Shown in pieces: positions 54,693-63,654 of a DNA stretch of 64,000 nt. The DNA is from Shewanella xiamenensis (GTDB taxonomy: Bacteria > Pseudomonadota > Gammaproteobacteria > Enterobacterales > Shewanellaceae). The notes under the pieces are model-generated. The model did not search any database, had not been told where the DNA came from, and worked only from the letters and a program-made list of their open reading frames with translations. Location of the stretch: assembly GCF_014647135.1 (NCBI RefSeq), contig NZ_BMOP01000009.1:110957-174956 (forward strand). The letters are read 5' to 3'. The position numbers and the translations under genes are program-made. How positions within the stretch are numbered: the first letter of the stretch is position 1; each line of letters opens with the position of its first letter.

Positions 54693-55048
54693 TGCCTGTC
54701 TGCTGACAAATCTAAGTGGTATAGGTTGAGATGATAGCTCTCGTATTACACTCGAAGTAATACGATATTTTGTTTATATGACAGGCTATTACTACTTTCT
54801 AGTTGTTCCACTTATCACGCTAATTTGTCTCTTTCTAGTCTTAGGTTCTTCGACATTGGTCTAAGTTGCTCAAAAAACGACTTTTGCAACAAAATGTAAA
54901 ATCATTGTTAAGTTTATGGTTTTAAATGATATTTTATTTTTTGCTATGTGAGGTATTTCGCAAATTAGACTAAGGTCTTGATTGTGGTCACTCCAGCTGT
55001 TGCTAGATTTAACGAGACTTAAAAATAAAACAGCACAGGGGAGTCGCT
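54693..55048. other. Upstream region of the acetate symporter cluster
   Basis: About 355 AT-rich bases without a gene. It contains a CRP-like site at 54947-54962 and the expected promoter of the downstream operon. No other structure was identified. Confidence 0.55.
54947..54962 (+). promoter_or_regulatory. CRP-like site upstream of DUF4212-actP
   Basis: The sequence TGTGA-ggtatt-TCGCA matches nine of ten core CRP positions. It lies about 90-100 bases before the DUF4212 start, a common activator position. In E. coli the acs-actP operon is CRP-activated, so such a site is expected by analogy. Confidence 0.55.
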
Positions 55049-55315
55049 ATGGCGTTTGAAAATAATGATAAAGCAAAAGGTTACTGGAACGAGAATTTAC
55101 GTCTGGTTTTGGGCCTATTAGCTATTTGGGCCGCAGTTTCGTTTGGATGCGGCATTCTATTGGTTGATGTACTCAATGAAATCCATTTTATGGGATTCAA
55201 ATTAGGTTTCTGGTTTGCTCAACAGGGATCGATGTATGTCTTTGTTGCGCTTATTTTTGTCTACGCGGCAAAAGCCAACGCCTTAGATAAAAAATATAAC
55301 GTACAAGAAGACTAA
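55049..55315 (+). CDS. DUF4212 small subunit of a sodium:solute symporter
   Basis: An 88-residue inner-membrane protein with two hydrophobic helices (LRLVLGLLAIWAAVSFGCGILLV and FWFAQQGSMYVFVALIFVYAAKANALDKKY). The sequence KAKGYWNENLRLVLGLLAIW is the DUF4212 opening. The family is always next to an ActP-like symporter and is thought to be its accessory subunit. GGGGAG lies before the ATG. The symporter gene follows 11 bases later. Confidence 0.9.
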   Translation: MAFENNDKAKGYWNENLRLVLGLLAIWAAVSFGCGILLVDVLNEIHFMGFKLGFWFAQQGSMYVFVALIFVYAAKANALDKKYNVQED

Positions 55316-55326
55316 GGAGCACAGAG

Positions 55327-57063
55327 ATGGGTGTACAAGGATTAACTTATCTGATTGTAGGGCTGTCGTTTGCCCTCTATATTGGGATTGCAATTTGGTC
55401 CCGTGCAGGTTCAACTAAAGAGTTTTATGTAGCGGGTGGTGGTGTTCATCCTGTTGTAAACGGCATGGCAACCGCCGCCGACTGGATGTCTGCGGCATCT
55501 TTCATTTCGTTGGCGGGTATTGTTTCTTTCGTCGGTTATGACGGCAGTGTGTACTTGATGGGGTGGACCGGCGGTTACGTTTTATTAGCCCTGTGTATGG
55601 CACCATACTTACGTAAATTTGGTAAGTTTACCGTGCCTGATTTCGTGGGTGAGCGTTATTACTCCCAAGCGGCGCGCACGGTAGCAGTTATTTGCGCCAT
55701 CTTCATCTGCTTTACTTACATTGCTGGCCAAATGCGCGGAGTGGGCGTGGTATTCTCGCGCTTCCTTGAGGTAGAGGTAGATACCGGCGTATATATTGGT
55801 ATGGCCGTGGTGTTTTTCTATGCGGTACTCGGTGGTATGAAAGGGATTACCTATACTCAGGTTGCCCAATATTGCGTACTGATCTTCGCCTTTATGGTGC
55901 CTGCAATCTTCCTGTCTGTGATGATGACGGGTCATATCATTCCTCAAATTGGTTTTGGTGCTGAGTTACTCGATGCTGCGGGGAATAATTCTGGCGTTTA
56001 TCTGTTAGAGAAACTGAATAATCTCTCTGTGGATTTAGGCTTGGCCCCTTACACCGATGGTTCTAAGAGCATGATCGACGTGTTCTGTATTACTGGTGCT
56101 TTGATGGTCGGTACAGCGGGTTTACCCCATGTTATTGTGCGTTTCTTCACCGTACCGAAAGTGAAAGATGCACGTATATCAGCGGGTTGGGCATTGGTGT
56201 TTATCGCCATCATGTACACCACAGTTCCTGCATTAGCGGCATTCTCTCGCGTCAATATGATCGAAACCATTAACGGCCCAGATCAAAAGGGTGTTGCCTA
56301 TGAAACTGCGCCTGATTGGATCAAAAACTGGGAAAAAACCGGTCTGATCAAATGGGATGACAAAAATGGTGATGGCAAAATCTACTATGCCAAAGGCAAA
56401 ATGGAAGATGCTGCTAGCCCTAACGAAATGAAAATCGACAACGACATCATTGTATTAGCAACGCCAGAAATCGCGAATCTGCCAGCTTGGGTGATTGCGC
56501 TGGTGGCTGCGGGTGGTCTCGCTGCGGCGCTATCTACCTCTGCGGGTTTGTTGTTGGTTATCTCTACATCAGTGTCACACGATTTAATGAAGAAAAACCT
56601 GATGCCAAATATTTCTGACAAGAAAGAGTTAATGTACGCTCGACTTGCAGCTGGTATCGGTATTGTAATTGCGGGTTACTTCGGGGTTAACCCTCCAGGA
56701 TTCGTGGCGGCGGTGGTGGCATTCGCCTTCGGTTTGGCTGCGTCATCTCTGTTTCCTGCAATCATCATGGGGATCTTCTCTAAGACCATGAATAAAGAAG
56801 GTGCTATTTCAGGTATGGTGCTTGGCTTATTCTTCACCGCTGGTTATATCATCTACTTCAAGTTTGTTGATCCGACTGCAAACGTGCCTGCGAACTGGTT
56901 CCTTGGTATTTCGCCTGAAGGTATCGGTATGGTGGGTATGCTAGTGAACTTTGTGGTAGCAGCTATTGTCTGCAAACTGACCGCAGCGGCACCAGCTCAT
57001 GTGCAGGAAATGGTTGAGTCTATCCGTTTCCCTAAAGGGGCGGGTGAGGCCAGCGGCCACTAA
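55327..57063 (+). CDS. actP: Sodium:solute symporter, acetate type (ActP-like)
   Basis: An inner-membrane symporter of the SSS family, probably for acetate or another short carboxylate. The opening YLIVGLSFALYIGIAIWSRAGSTKEFYVAGGGVHPVVNGMATAADWMSAASFISLAG has the family's YxxGR-like start and sodium site region. GLPHVIVRFFTVP and LAAALSTSAGLLLVISTSVSHDL are typical of ActP. An inserted hydrophilic loop of about 80 residues (near 315-380, with DDKNGDGKIYYAKGK, an EF-hand-like DxNxDGK) is notable. The length of 578 is above E. coli ActP (549). It is co-transcribed with the DUF4212 gene. Confidence 0.9.
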   Translation: MGVQGLTYLIVGLSFALYIGIAIWSRAGSTKEFYVAGGGVHPVVNGMATAADWMSAASFISLAGIVSFVGYDGSVYLMGWTGGYVLLALCMAPYLRKFGKFTVPDFVGERYYSQAARTVAVICAIFICFTYIAGQMRGVGVVFSRFLEVEVDTGVYIGMAVVFFYAVLGGMKGITYTQVAQYCVLIFAFMVPAIFLSVMMTGHIIPQIGFGAELLDAAGNNSGVYLLEKLNNLSVDLGLAPYTDGSKSMIDVFCITGALMVGTAGLPHVIVRFFTVPKVKDARISAGWALVFIAIMYTTVPALAAFSRVNMIETINGPDQKGVAYETAPDWIKNWEKTGLIKWDDKNGDGKIYYAKGKMEDAASPNEMKIDNDIIVLATPEIANLPAWVIALVAAGGLAAALSTSAGLLLVISTSVSHDLMKKNLMPNISDKKELMYARLAAGIGIVIAGYFGVNPPGFVAAVVAFAFGLAASSLFPAIIMGIFSKTMNKEGAISGMVLGLFFTAGYIIYFKFVDPTANVPANWFLGISPEGIGMVGMLVNFVVAAIVCKLTAAAPAHVQEMVESIRFPKGAGEASGH

Positions 57064-57080
57064 CTTTCACCTAGATTAAG

Positions 57081-57110
57081 AGAAAAGGACGCGTTTGCGT
57101 CCTTTTGTTT
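57081..57110 (+). terminator. Terminator of the DUF4212-actP operon
   Basis: The stem aaaaggacgc (57083-57092) pairs with gcgtcctttt (57097-57106) over the loop gttt, followed by GTTTTT. Confidence 0.8.
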
Positions 57111-57213
57111 TTGGTGGTGTCAGTGCAGAGTTTGAGCCTGACTTTAGTCGTATATGGCCCAACAATCGAGCGCGTTATAGTGGGATAAAATTCACCTAAA
57201 ATAAGGTGTTGCT

Positions 57214-59076
57214 ATGAACACCAGCGAATTACAACCCGTTGTGCAGTTTTTAACGTCTACAGCTCCCTTTGATACTTTGCCTGACGAAACCATTCGTCAT
57301 TGTGCTAAGTCAGTCATCGTCGGGTATTACAGTAAAGCCTCAGGGTTTGTGACCTTTGATGCCGATGCGCCGAAATTGTATTTGGTCCGCAGCGGTGCCT
57401 TTGAGGTGCGCGATCCCGAAGGGGTATTAGTGGATAGAGTCGCCGAAGGGGAGTTTTTTGGTTTTTCGACGCTATTGTCAGGGGAAAAGGTAGTCAATCG
57501 GGTCGCCATTCTTGAAGACAGTTTGGTATACCACTTACCACAGGCATTATTCGATCAGCTACGAAGTGAGAGTCGGCACTTTGATAAATTTTTTACCCGT
57601 GCTTTTGCCAAACGGTTACGCCATGAAGCGCGTTTTAAGGCTAAAGATCTGACGACCACCAGTCGTATTAGTACCTTAATGTCATCTTCACCGATTATGA
57701 TCGACGCCCACGCAAGTGTAACGCAAGCAGCCCTTTTGATGCGTAACTCGCGGGTATCGTCTTTACTCGTCACCGATAATCGTAAGCTGGTGGGGATTTT
57801 AACCGATAAAGATTTACGCAATCGAGTGCTCGCCGCTGGGCTTGATGGCCGAATTGCCGTGCATCAAGCCATGACGACTTCACCGATTTCGATTTCATCG
57901 AATGCCTTGATCTTTGAAGCTATGCTATTGATGAGTGAACATAATATTCACCATCTGCCGATTATTGATGAGCAAAATAGCGAGGAAGTGAAAGCCATTG
58001 GCATGGTGACTAGTACCGATATTTTACGCGGTCAAGGTTCGCAGCCATTACTCCTCATTGGTGAAATCGAGCGCCAACGTGATCTCGCTAGTCTCATTAG
58101 CGTTAGTAAACAAATCCCCTTGTTATTGCAAAATTTAATCAGTGCTGATGCACGGGCTGAGGAGATTGGTCGCGTGCTGACCTCGGTCACCGATGCCTTA
58201 ACCCGGCGATTGATTGTGTTAAATCAGCAAATTCTCGGTGAGGCACCGATGGCGTTTTGTTGGTTAGCCTTTGGCTCGCAGGGGCGGCAAGACCAAGCCG
58301 CCTGTTCGGATCAAGATAACGGCTTGCTGGTGGCCGAGGAAATGGATGATTTTGCAAAGGGCTACTTTGATGCGTTAACCCATGCGGTTTGTGCAGGGCT
58401 TGATCAGTGTGGCTATGCCTTTTGCCCTGGTAATATCATGGCGCAAAATCCCAAGTGGCGTATGTCGCTCAAAGAATGGCAGCAGGTTTTTGAAAAGTGG
58501 GTTGTCACGCCAGAGCCTAAGGCATTGATGCATGCAAGTATTTTCTTCGATATGCGTTCGGTATTTGGCCCATTATCATTATTTGATGCATTGCAGGATA
58601 AGGTGTTGGCACAGACCAAAGACAACGATATTTTTCTCGCGGGTTTGACTGGCAATTCCTTAATCGAGTCTCCGCCCTTAGGATTCTTTCGAAAATTTGT
58701 GTTAGAGCGCGATGGCAGTGAGGTAAAAGGCATTGATTTAAAGCATAAGGGGAATGCTTTGATCAATGATATTGCTCGCGTATATGCCCTGTCTGCGGGC
58801 ATTAAAGAAGTGAATACCGCCAAACGCATTCGGGCACTGATGGACGCTAATATTCTTAATCGTAAGGATGCGCTTAACTTAGCCGATGCCCATGAGTTTA
58901 TCGCCCATATGCGGTTATCAAACCAAGGTTATCAACATACGCAGGGACTTGAGATTAGTAACTATCTGTTACCCGCACATTTATCTTCTTTAGTTCGGCA
59001 TCAATTACGGGATGCCTTCAAGGTGGTTCATGACGCCCAGTCGGGCATGAAGATGAAATTTATGCGGAGCTTTTAA
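57214..59076 (+). CDS. cNMP-binding/CBS/DUF294 nucleotidyltransferase-like protein
   Basis: A cytoplasmic signalling protein of 620 residues. Domains: cyclic-nucleotide-binding fold (about 15-130, DADAPKLYLVRSGAFEVRDPEGVLVDRVAEGEFFG); CBS pair (about 155-280, VTQAALLMRNSRVSSLLVTDNRKLVGILTDKDLRNRVLAAG and HNIHHLPIIDE); a DUF294 nucleotidyltransferase-like domain (about 300-460, with GSQGRQDQAACSDQDNGLLV); and a DUF294 C-terminal substrate-like domain. The adjacent exonuclease overlaps by one base. Such proteins usually accompany acetate symporters and may regulate them. Activity is not proven. Confidence 0.9.
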   Translation: MNTSELQPVVQFLTSTAPFDTLPDETIRHCAKSVIVGYYSKASGFVTFDADAPKLYLVRSGAFEVRDPEGVLVDRVAEGEFFGFSTLLSGEKVVNRVAILEDSLVYHLPQALFDQLRSESRHFDKFFTRAFAKRLRHEARFKAKDLTTTSRISTLMSSSPIMIDAHASVTQAALLMRNSRVSSLLVTDNRKLVGILTDKDLRNRVLAAGLDGRIAVHQAMTTSPISISSNALIFEAMLLMSEHNIHHLPIIDEQNSEEVKAIGMVTSTDILRGQGSQPLLLIGEIERQRDLASLISVSKQIPLLLQNLISADARAEEIGRVLTSVTDALTRRLIVLNQQILGEAPMAFCWLAFGSQGRQDQAACSDQDNGLLVAEEMDDFAKGYFDALTHAVCAGLDQCGYAFCPGNIMAQNPKWRMSLKEWQQVFEKWVVTPEPKALMHASIFFDMRSVFGPLSLFDALQDKVLAQTKDNDIFLAGLTGNSLIESPPLGFFRKFVLERDGSEVKGIDLKHKGNALINDIARVYALSAGIKEVNTAKRIRALMDANILNRKDALNLADAHEFIAHMRLSNQGYQHTQGLEISNYLLPAHLSSLVRHQLRDAFKVVHDAQSGMKMKFMRSF

Positions 59077-59753
59077 TGGGCGCTTGGTTGATTAATGCTA
59101 AGTTGCAATGGCGAGCACTGCGCTGTCAGCATCAATTATTTAAGGATTATTATCAGTCCTTAATCCCGCTGATGGCGCTGCCCATCAATCGTGCTCCCTT
59201 GATGGCGATGGATTTGGAGATGACAGGGTTAGATCCCCTTCAGGATCAAATCTTAAGCATTGGCTTAGTCCCCATTGAAAATGGAGTGATCCCCCTTGGT
59301 GAGGCGCAGCAAAAATTAGTGCAAATTAAGGGCAGTGTCGGCCAAAGTGCGACGATTCATGGGATTCTCGACAACCATTTAATCCAAGCGGTGAGCATTG
59401 AGGAGGCTATGGCATGGTTTATTGCTCAAACCCGTGGCCGAGTATTAGTTGCCCATCACTCCCCACTGGATTGTCGTTTTTTACAACAAGATATATTGGC
59501 TATCTACCATCAAGCCGTTTTACTCCCCGCTATAGATACCTTAGTACTTGAGAAACAGCGGTTATTACGTGAGCATTCGGTACTTAAAGAAGGAAGTCTA
59601 AGGCTTGGAGCCTGTCGAGAGCGTTATCACTTACCGATTTACGGTGCCCATAGTGCATTAACCGATGCATTAGCCTGTGCGGAGTTATTATTAGCACAAG
59701 TGGCGGCCATGGGGGGAGGTGCAGATATTTCGGTCGGGGATTTACTGACCTAA
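59076..59753 (+). CDS. DnaQ-like 3'-5' exonuclease
   Basis: A DEDDh-type exonuclease domain protein. The first motif is MAMDLEMTGLDPLQDQILSIG (D and E), the second AHHSPLDCRFLQQD (D), and the third HSALTDALACAELLLAQ (H and D). The length of 225 is usual for the group that follows a DUF294 protein. Its ATG overlaps the upstream stop codon by one base, so the two are translationally coupled. The link to acetate transport is contextual and unexplained. Confidence 0.9.
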   Translation: MGAWLINAKLQWRALRCQHQLFKDYYQSLIPLMALPINRAPLMAMDLEMTGLDPLQDQILSIGLVPIENGVIPLGEAQQKLVQIKGSVGQSATIHGILDNHLIQAVSIEEAMAWFIAQTRGRVLVAHHSPLDCRFLQQDILAIYHQAVLLPAIDTLVLEKQRLLREHSVLKEGSLRLGACRERYHLPIYGAHSALTDALACAELLLAQVAAMGGGADISVGDLLT

Positions 59754-59964
59754 TCACGTTAAGCCACTTCATTCGCAATCTTTTCTGGAACAGAAGGCTT
59801 TTCATATTTGATTAATGGCTCATTGACTACACTCACTACGAGTGAGGCATTTGCGATTGCTTAGCTTATACGATGATTGGTTGCTATTGCCAAGTTGTGT
59901 TGAGCAAGTGGTGCACGCGAGTATTACTGCGTTGTATAGAGTGTTAAGCGAATAGGAGAAGATC

Positions 59965-60564
59965 ATGCCACTACCGTTACTATGGATTGGCGGTGCAGCG
60001 ATGGGCGCATTGATGCTCGCCGATGAACGCGAAAAGCGACAACAGCTTGAACGCAACCGACTATTAGGCAGCGTTCCTCGCCAAGTAAGCACAAAGCAGG
60101 CGATGATTACTGCGCCGAGCCAATGGCAAAAGGGTTTTAAGCAAGTCACGCCACAACCTGGGAGTATCGTTTGTTGTTATGTGTTTGGGGTGATTGAGCA
60201 TACTGGGATTTGGTTAGCGGATGATTGCATCGTGGAGTTACATGGCTCAGGGCTTGTTCGAGCCGTATCGGTAAAGCGATTTTTAGCGGGCCGAACAGGT
60301 AGCCAAATTTTTATTGCCTGTAATCATCAACATCAACCGCTTATCGCCAATACCATTGTTAATCGAGCCGAGCGGACGATTTATCAGTACCGTGAATATG
60401 ACCTGTTTGACAATAATTGCCACCGATTTGTGTGGTCATGTCTGTGCGGTGAAGAACGAGCGATTAAAAGCTTTAATGAGTTAAATCAAAAACTCGCAGC
60501 TTATTTTGGGCAGGGGATTTACTGGGATGAAATGCATTTTGCATCAGCGCTTACAGATATATAA
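59965..60564 (+). CDS. LRAT-like (NlpC/P60-superfamily) protein
   Basis: A 199-residue protein with a hydrophobic N-terminus (LPLLWIGGAAMGALML) and a central domain resembling lecithin:retinol acyltransferase-type papain folds. The expected pieces are GSIVCCYVFGVIEHTGIWLADDCIVELHGSG (H79 and H93) and, 59 residues later, FDNNCHRFVWSCL (C152), matching the HxxxL...H...NC(E)HF pattern of the family. The motif HTGIWLADD fits H-x-G-I-[YW]. AGGAG precedes the ATG. Known relatives act on lipids or peptides, but no substrate is indicated. It stands alone between the exonuclease and the FabH paralogue, with a shared terminator. Confidence 0.68.
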   Translation: MPLPLLWIGGAAMGALMLADEREKRQQLERNRLLGSVPRQVSTKQAMITAPSQWQKGFKQVTPQPGSIVCCYVFGVIEHTGIWLADDCIVELHGSGLVRAVSVKRFLAGRTGSQIFIACNHQHQPLIANTIVNRAERTIYQYREYDLFDNNCHRFVWSCLCGEERAIKSFNELNQKLAAYFGQGIYWDEMHFASALTDI

Positions 60565-60590
60565 AGGCCATCCAATGATGGCCTTTATAT
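60559..60590. terminator. Shared terminator of the LRAT-like and FabH-like genes
   Basis: The 14-base perfect stem atataaaggccatc (60559-60572) pairs with gatggcctttatat (60577-60590) over caat. It begins inside the last codons of the LRAT-like gene and can serve both convergent genes. Confidence 0.8.
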
Positions 60591-60598
60591 GCATAAAC

Positions 60599-61663
60599 TT
60601 ACTTACAGAAATAGTCTACAGCGCGTTTTACCAACTCGATTCCACTTTGATCGCAAGGCGGTAATTGGGCATCACTGATTTGCACTGGCGTGACACGTTC
60701 ACCCCATTGCAATAGCAATGCAGCAGAGGTTAATCCCGCACCAAAGGCGCAAGAAAGAATGGTTTGGTTCGGTTTAATTAACCCTTTTTCGAGTGCATCA
60801 CAAATCGCGATTGGAATCGTTGCCGCCGATGTATTGCCATAGTTAGCAATATTCACAAAGGCTTTTTCTTTAGGGATCTTCATGCGGCTAACGAGGGTAT
60901 CAATAATGCGCTCGTTCGCTTGATGTGGGATCACTAAATCAACTTCATCCTTATCGACGCCGCATTTTTCAAGCACTTGAGTGCTTAGCTTATTCATACC
61001 ATTAATGGCGCGTTTAAAAATTTCTTGGCCATCAAATTGGATGTAAAAGTCTAATGATTCGGCGGAGAATCGATCCATCGCGGTACCGAAACCCGCTTTG
61101 AGGATGTCTCGGCCATCGGGATCATTATTCAGCTCATAGCCTAATACGCCACCAGGGATATCGGTCGCTTCCACGACAACTGCGCCCGCGCCATCACCAA
61201 ACAATACGGCGGTTTCACGGCGAGACCAATCGAGGTAGAAAGATAAGCGTTCGGCGCCCACAACGAGGACTTTCTTGCATTGACCACTCTTGATCTGTGA
61301 GCTAGCTAAACCTAAGCCGTACAAAAAACCACTGCAGGCGGCGTTGATATCAAAGGCTGCGCAGCTTGCACCAATATTGGCCTGCACTGTTGAGGCTATA
61401 TTGGGGATCAAAGTATCTGGGCTAGCGCTGGCTAAAATGATCATATCAATTTCGCTGCCCTCAATCCCAGCCGCTGCAAGCGCACGCTTGGCGGCAACTG
61501 AGGCTAATTCCGAGGTGTTCACATGGCTGATATGACGTTGACTGATCCCTGTGCGTGATTTAATCCATTCATCGGACGTTTCGATAAAAGTGGCAAGATC
61601 ATCGTTAGTCAAAGTGGCGGGTGGAACACATTTTCCCCAGCCAGTGATTGTGGCGTACTGCAT
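60599..61663 (-). CDS. Beta-ketoacyl-ACP synthase III (FabH paralogue)
   Basis: A cytoplasmic condensing enzyme that starts fatty acid chains from acyl-CoA and malonyl-ACP. Catalytic residues: C110 (DINAACSGFLYG), H247 (VIPHQANERII) and N277 (NYGNTSAATIPI). SPDTLIPNIASTVQANIGA, DWSRRETAVLFGDGAGAVVVEA and SCAFGAGLTSAALLLQW are standard. I chose the ATG at 61663. The 354-residue length exceeds E. coli FabH (317), partly through a C-terminal extension after about 325. It lies outside any fab operon, so it is probably a second FabH for other primers. It follows the GntR gene on the same strand. Confidence 0.9.
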   Translation of the reverse strand: MQYATITGWGKCVPPATLTNDDLATFIETSDEWIKSRTGISQRHISHVNTSELASVAAKRALAAAGIEGSEIDMIILASASPDTLIPNIASTVQANIGASCAAFDINAACSGFLYGLGLASSQIKSGQCKKVLVVGAERLSFYLDWSRRETAVLFGDGAGAVVVEATDIPGGVLGYELNNDPDGRDILKAGFGTAMDRFSAESLDFYIQFDGQEIFKRAINGMNKLSTQVLEKCGVDKDEVDLVIPHQANERIIDTLVSRMKIPKEKAFVNIANYGNTSAATIPIAICDALEKGLIKPNQTILSCAFGAGLTSAALLLQWGERVTPVQISDAQLPPCDQSGIELVKRAVDYFCK

Positions 61664-61755
61664 GGTGTTTTCTCTCAAATAAAAAAGGCAGAACCTTTAG
61701 TGCTGCCTCAAATCGACAACAAAGCTTATCGGTATAACGAATGACAGTCCGTGAT

Positions 61756-62427
61756 CTATACCACCTGTTTGGCGACCAGATCCCGAATTGTCATTGCGGC
61801 ATGCAAAATATGATGTCGCAGTAACGCCGTGGCTTTCTCTGTTTCTCTTTGCTTACAATAATTGAGCAGTTCGCGGTGCTCGTGCTCTGCTGCGGGAATG
61901 CCTCCTGCGAGCAGTAATTGCAAACGAATATATCTATCGCAGTTGGTATTGAGGCCATGTACGACCTCTAGCGTATGTGGGCGATTGGCGGCTTGGTATA
62001 AACAGGTATGAAACTGTGTATTTAGCTCGCTCCAACTGGCGACGGCATCTTCATGTTTAAAGGCTGATTCCAATTGTTCTAATACGCGTTCAGCTCTTAT
62101 TAAATCTTCTTCTTGAAGTCGTGGAATGGCTTTGGCGAGCAGATCCGTCTCGATCATGGCGCGCAACTCAAACAGCTCGGTCACTTGTTCAACGGATAAT
62201 TCAGTCGCCGTTGCCCCTTTATGGGGTTCGAATTTTACCAGCCCTTCAGCTTCAAGTTGCAGCAAGGCTTCTCTTACCGGAATGCGGCTAACATTCAATG
62301 CTTCGGCTAGTGCGCTTTGTCTGAGTGGTTCTCCTGCGGCTATATCACCCGAAAGTATTTTCTCTCTGAGCACCTCTACAACTAACTGGGTGCGGGTTTT
62401 ATGGACTATAGGCGTAGTTCGACTCAT
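61756..62427 (-). CDS. GntR-family regulator (FCD domain)
   Basis: A transcription factor of the FadR/FCD subfamily. The winged helix contains KILSGDIAAGEPLRQSALAEALNVSRIPVREALLQLEAEGLVKFEPHKGATATEL. The C-terminal all-helical FCD domain has FELRAMIETDLLAKAIPRL, LNTQFHTCLYQAANRPH and EHRELLNYCKQRETEKATALLRHHI, with His residues that may bind metal and an acid ligand. The length of 223 is typical. It lies upstream of the FabH paralogue, separated by 90 bases, and might control it. The effector is unknown. Confidence 0.9.
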   Translation of the reverse strand: MSRTTPIVHKTRTQLVVEVLREKILSGDIAAGEPLRQSALAEALNVSRIPVREALLQLEAEGLVKFEPHKGATATELSVEQVTELFELRAMIETDLLAKAIPRLQEEDLIRAERVLEQLESAFKHEDAVASWSELNTQFHTCLYQAANRPHTLEVVHGLNTNCDRYIRLQLLLAGGIPAAEHEHRELLNYCKQRETEKATALLRHHILHAAMTIRDLVAKQVV

Positions 62428-62743
62428 TATGACCGTCTATTTTTAGGTGTTTTATTGTTATCCGTGCAAGATTACCGTTAAAAACAGCACAAATAAAGGG
62501 AAAGCTCGATTGAGCTGCGCATCGACTAGATGGCTAAAACAAATATTCGCGGACGAATTCGCCCTTAAAGATGTGTTAATCGACCATTTATAGCCGTTAC
62601 TATCGCAAATGAATTGTCAGAATATGAATCAAGCTCAAATTGCCTAGTGGTATCCGTCAACTTCGCGGTGCAATTTCTTGCAATGGATGGAATAATAGTA
62701 AAATTACGCATTAAGCGCTGTTTTTTGTGAGTGGAGTAGTACT
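62428..62743. other. Divergent region between the GntR gene and gmhB
   Basis: About 315 bases without a gene. Promoters for both flanking genes should lie here. I do not see a clear operator or terminator. Confidence 0.5.
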
Positions 62744-63295
62744 GTGAGTGCAGTCAATCGAGCTGTTTTTTTGGACCGTGATGGTGTGATCAACAAAGAT
62801 CATGGTTATGTGCATCAGGTAGATGACTTTGAATATATTGAAGGCGTATTTGAGGCGTGCCTTGCATTAAAGCAAATGGGATACAAATTGGTGGTGGTCA
62901 CTAATCAGTCGGGAATTGCCCGTGGCATGTATACCGAAGACCAATTCCACAGTCTCACCGAATGGATGGATTGGAACTTTGCCGATAAAGGTGTCGACCT
63001 CGATGGTATCTATTATTGCCCGCACCATAACGAAAAAGGGATTGGTGAATATAAAGTTGATTGCGACTGTCGCAAACCCAAACCAGGAATGTTACTCGAC
63101 GCGGCAAAATTTTTGAAAATCGATTTGTCCCAATCTGTGATGGTAGGAGATAAAGCCGACGATATGCTTGCCGCAAAAGCTGCGGGTGTACCGACACGTA
63201 TTCTCGTCCGTACTGGTAAAGCCATTGCTGATGATAGCGAGGCGTCTGTGGTGCTCGATAGCATTGCCGATGTACCGGGTTTTTTAAAGAAGTAG
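62744..63295 (+). CDS. gmhB: D-glycero-beta-D-manno-heptose 1,7-bisphosphate 7-phosphatase
   Basis: A HAD-family cytoplasmic phosphatase in the synthesis of ADP-heptose for lipopolysaccharide core. The catalytic DxD is D11 and D13 ([15 protein letters not shown]). [19 protein letters not shown] is the family loop. The zinc site is [26 protein letters not shown]. The C-terminal [16 protein letters not shown] is HAD motif IV. The start is a GTG at 62744. The length of 183 is near E. coli (191). The gene stands alone, followed by an rRNA operon promoter. Confidence 0.95.
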   Translation: MSAVNRAVFLDRDGVINKDHGYVHQVDDFEYIEGVFEACLALKQMGYKLVVVTNQSGIARGMYTEDQFHSLTEWMDWNFADKGVDLDGIYYCPHHNEKGIGEYKVDCDCRKPKPGMLLDAAKFLKIDLSQSVMVGDKADDMLAAKAAGVPTRILVRTGKAIADDSEASVVLDSIADVPGFLKK

Positions 63296-63544
63296 CCTAT
63301 TCTTGCAACTTAAAGCGTGCATCAATCTATTTGAACCGTGAGATTGAACTTGAAGCGCGAGCTTAACAATAAAAAGTGCGGTATTGGCTTTATCGTTTTG
63401 CTTAGTGACCGATGCTAACGGCGTTATCAGGCGATAAAGATAGCCAACGTGATGGAAATTACAGCGAATTAGGCGCTAAAACCTAGGTTTGGTTTAAAAA
63501 ATGCGCATTCACATCGCTTTTTCTAATTATTTTGCCTAAAGGGG

Positions 63545-63572
63545 TTGCGGTAAAATCTGACATCCCTATAAT
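63545..63572 (+). promoter_or_regulatory. Promoter of the rRNA operon
   Basis: A -35 TTGCGG (63545-63550) and a -10 TATAAT (63567-63572) are spaced by 16 bases. A GC-rich discriminator (gcgcatcc) follows. An AT-rich stretch just upstream could be an UP element. This layout is usual for strong stringently controlled rRNA promoters. Confidence 0.75.
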
Positions 63573-63641
63573 GCGCATCCACTGGCCCAGCGGGGTCAAC
63601 GGTGAAAGCCAAAAGCGCTAAATGCTTAAGGTAAATAACCA

Positions 63642-63654
63642 TGCTCTTTAACAA
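63642..63654 (+). promoter_or_regulatory. boxA antitermination element in the rRNA leader
   Basis: TGCTCTTTAACAA is identical to the classical boxA sequence of E. coli rRNA operons. It recruits NusB-NusE for antitermination. It lies about 220 bases upstream of the 16S gene. Confidence 0.85.
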
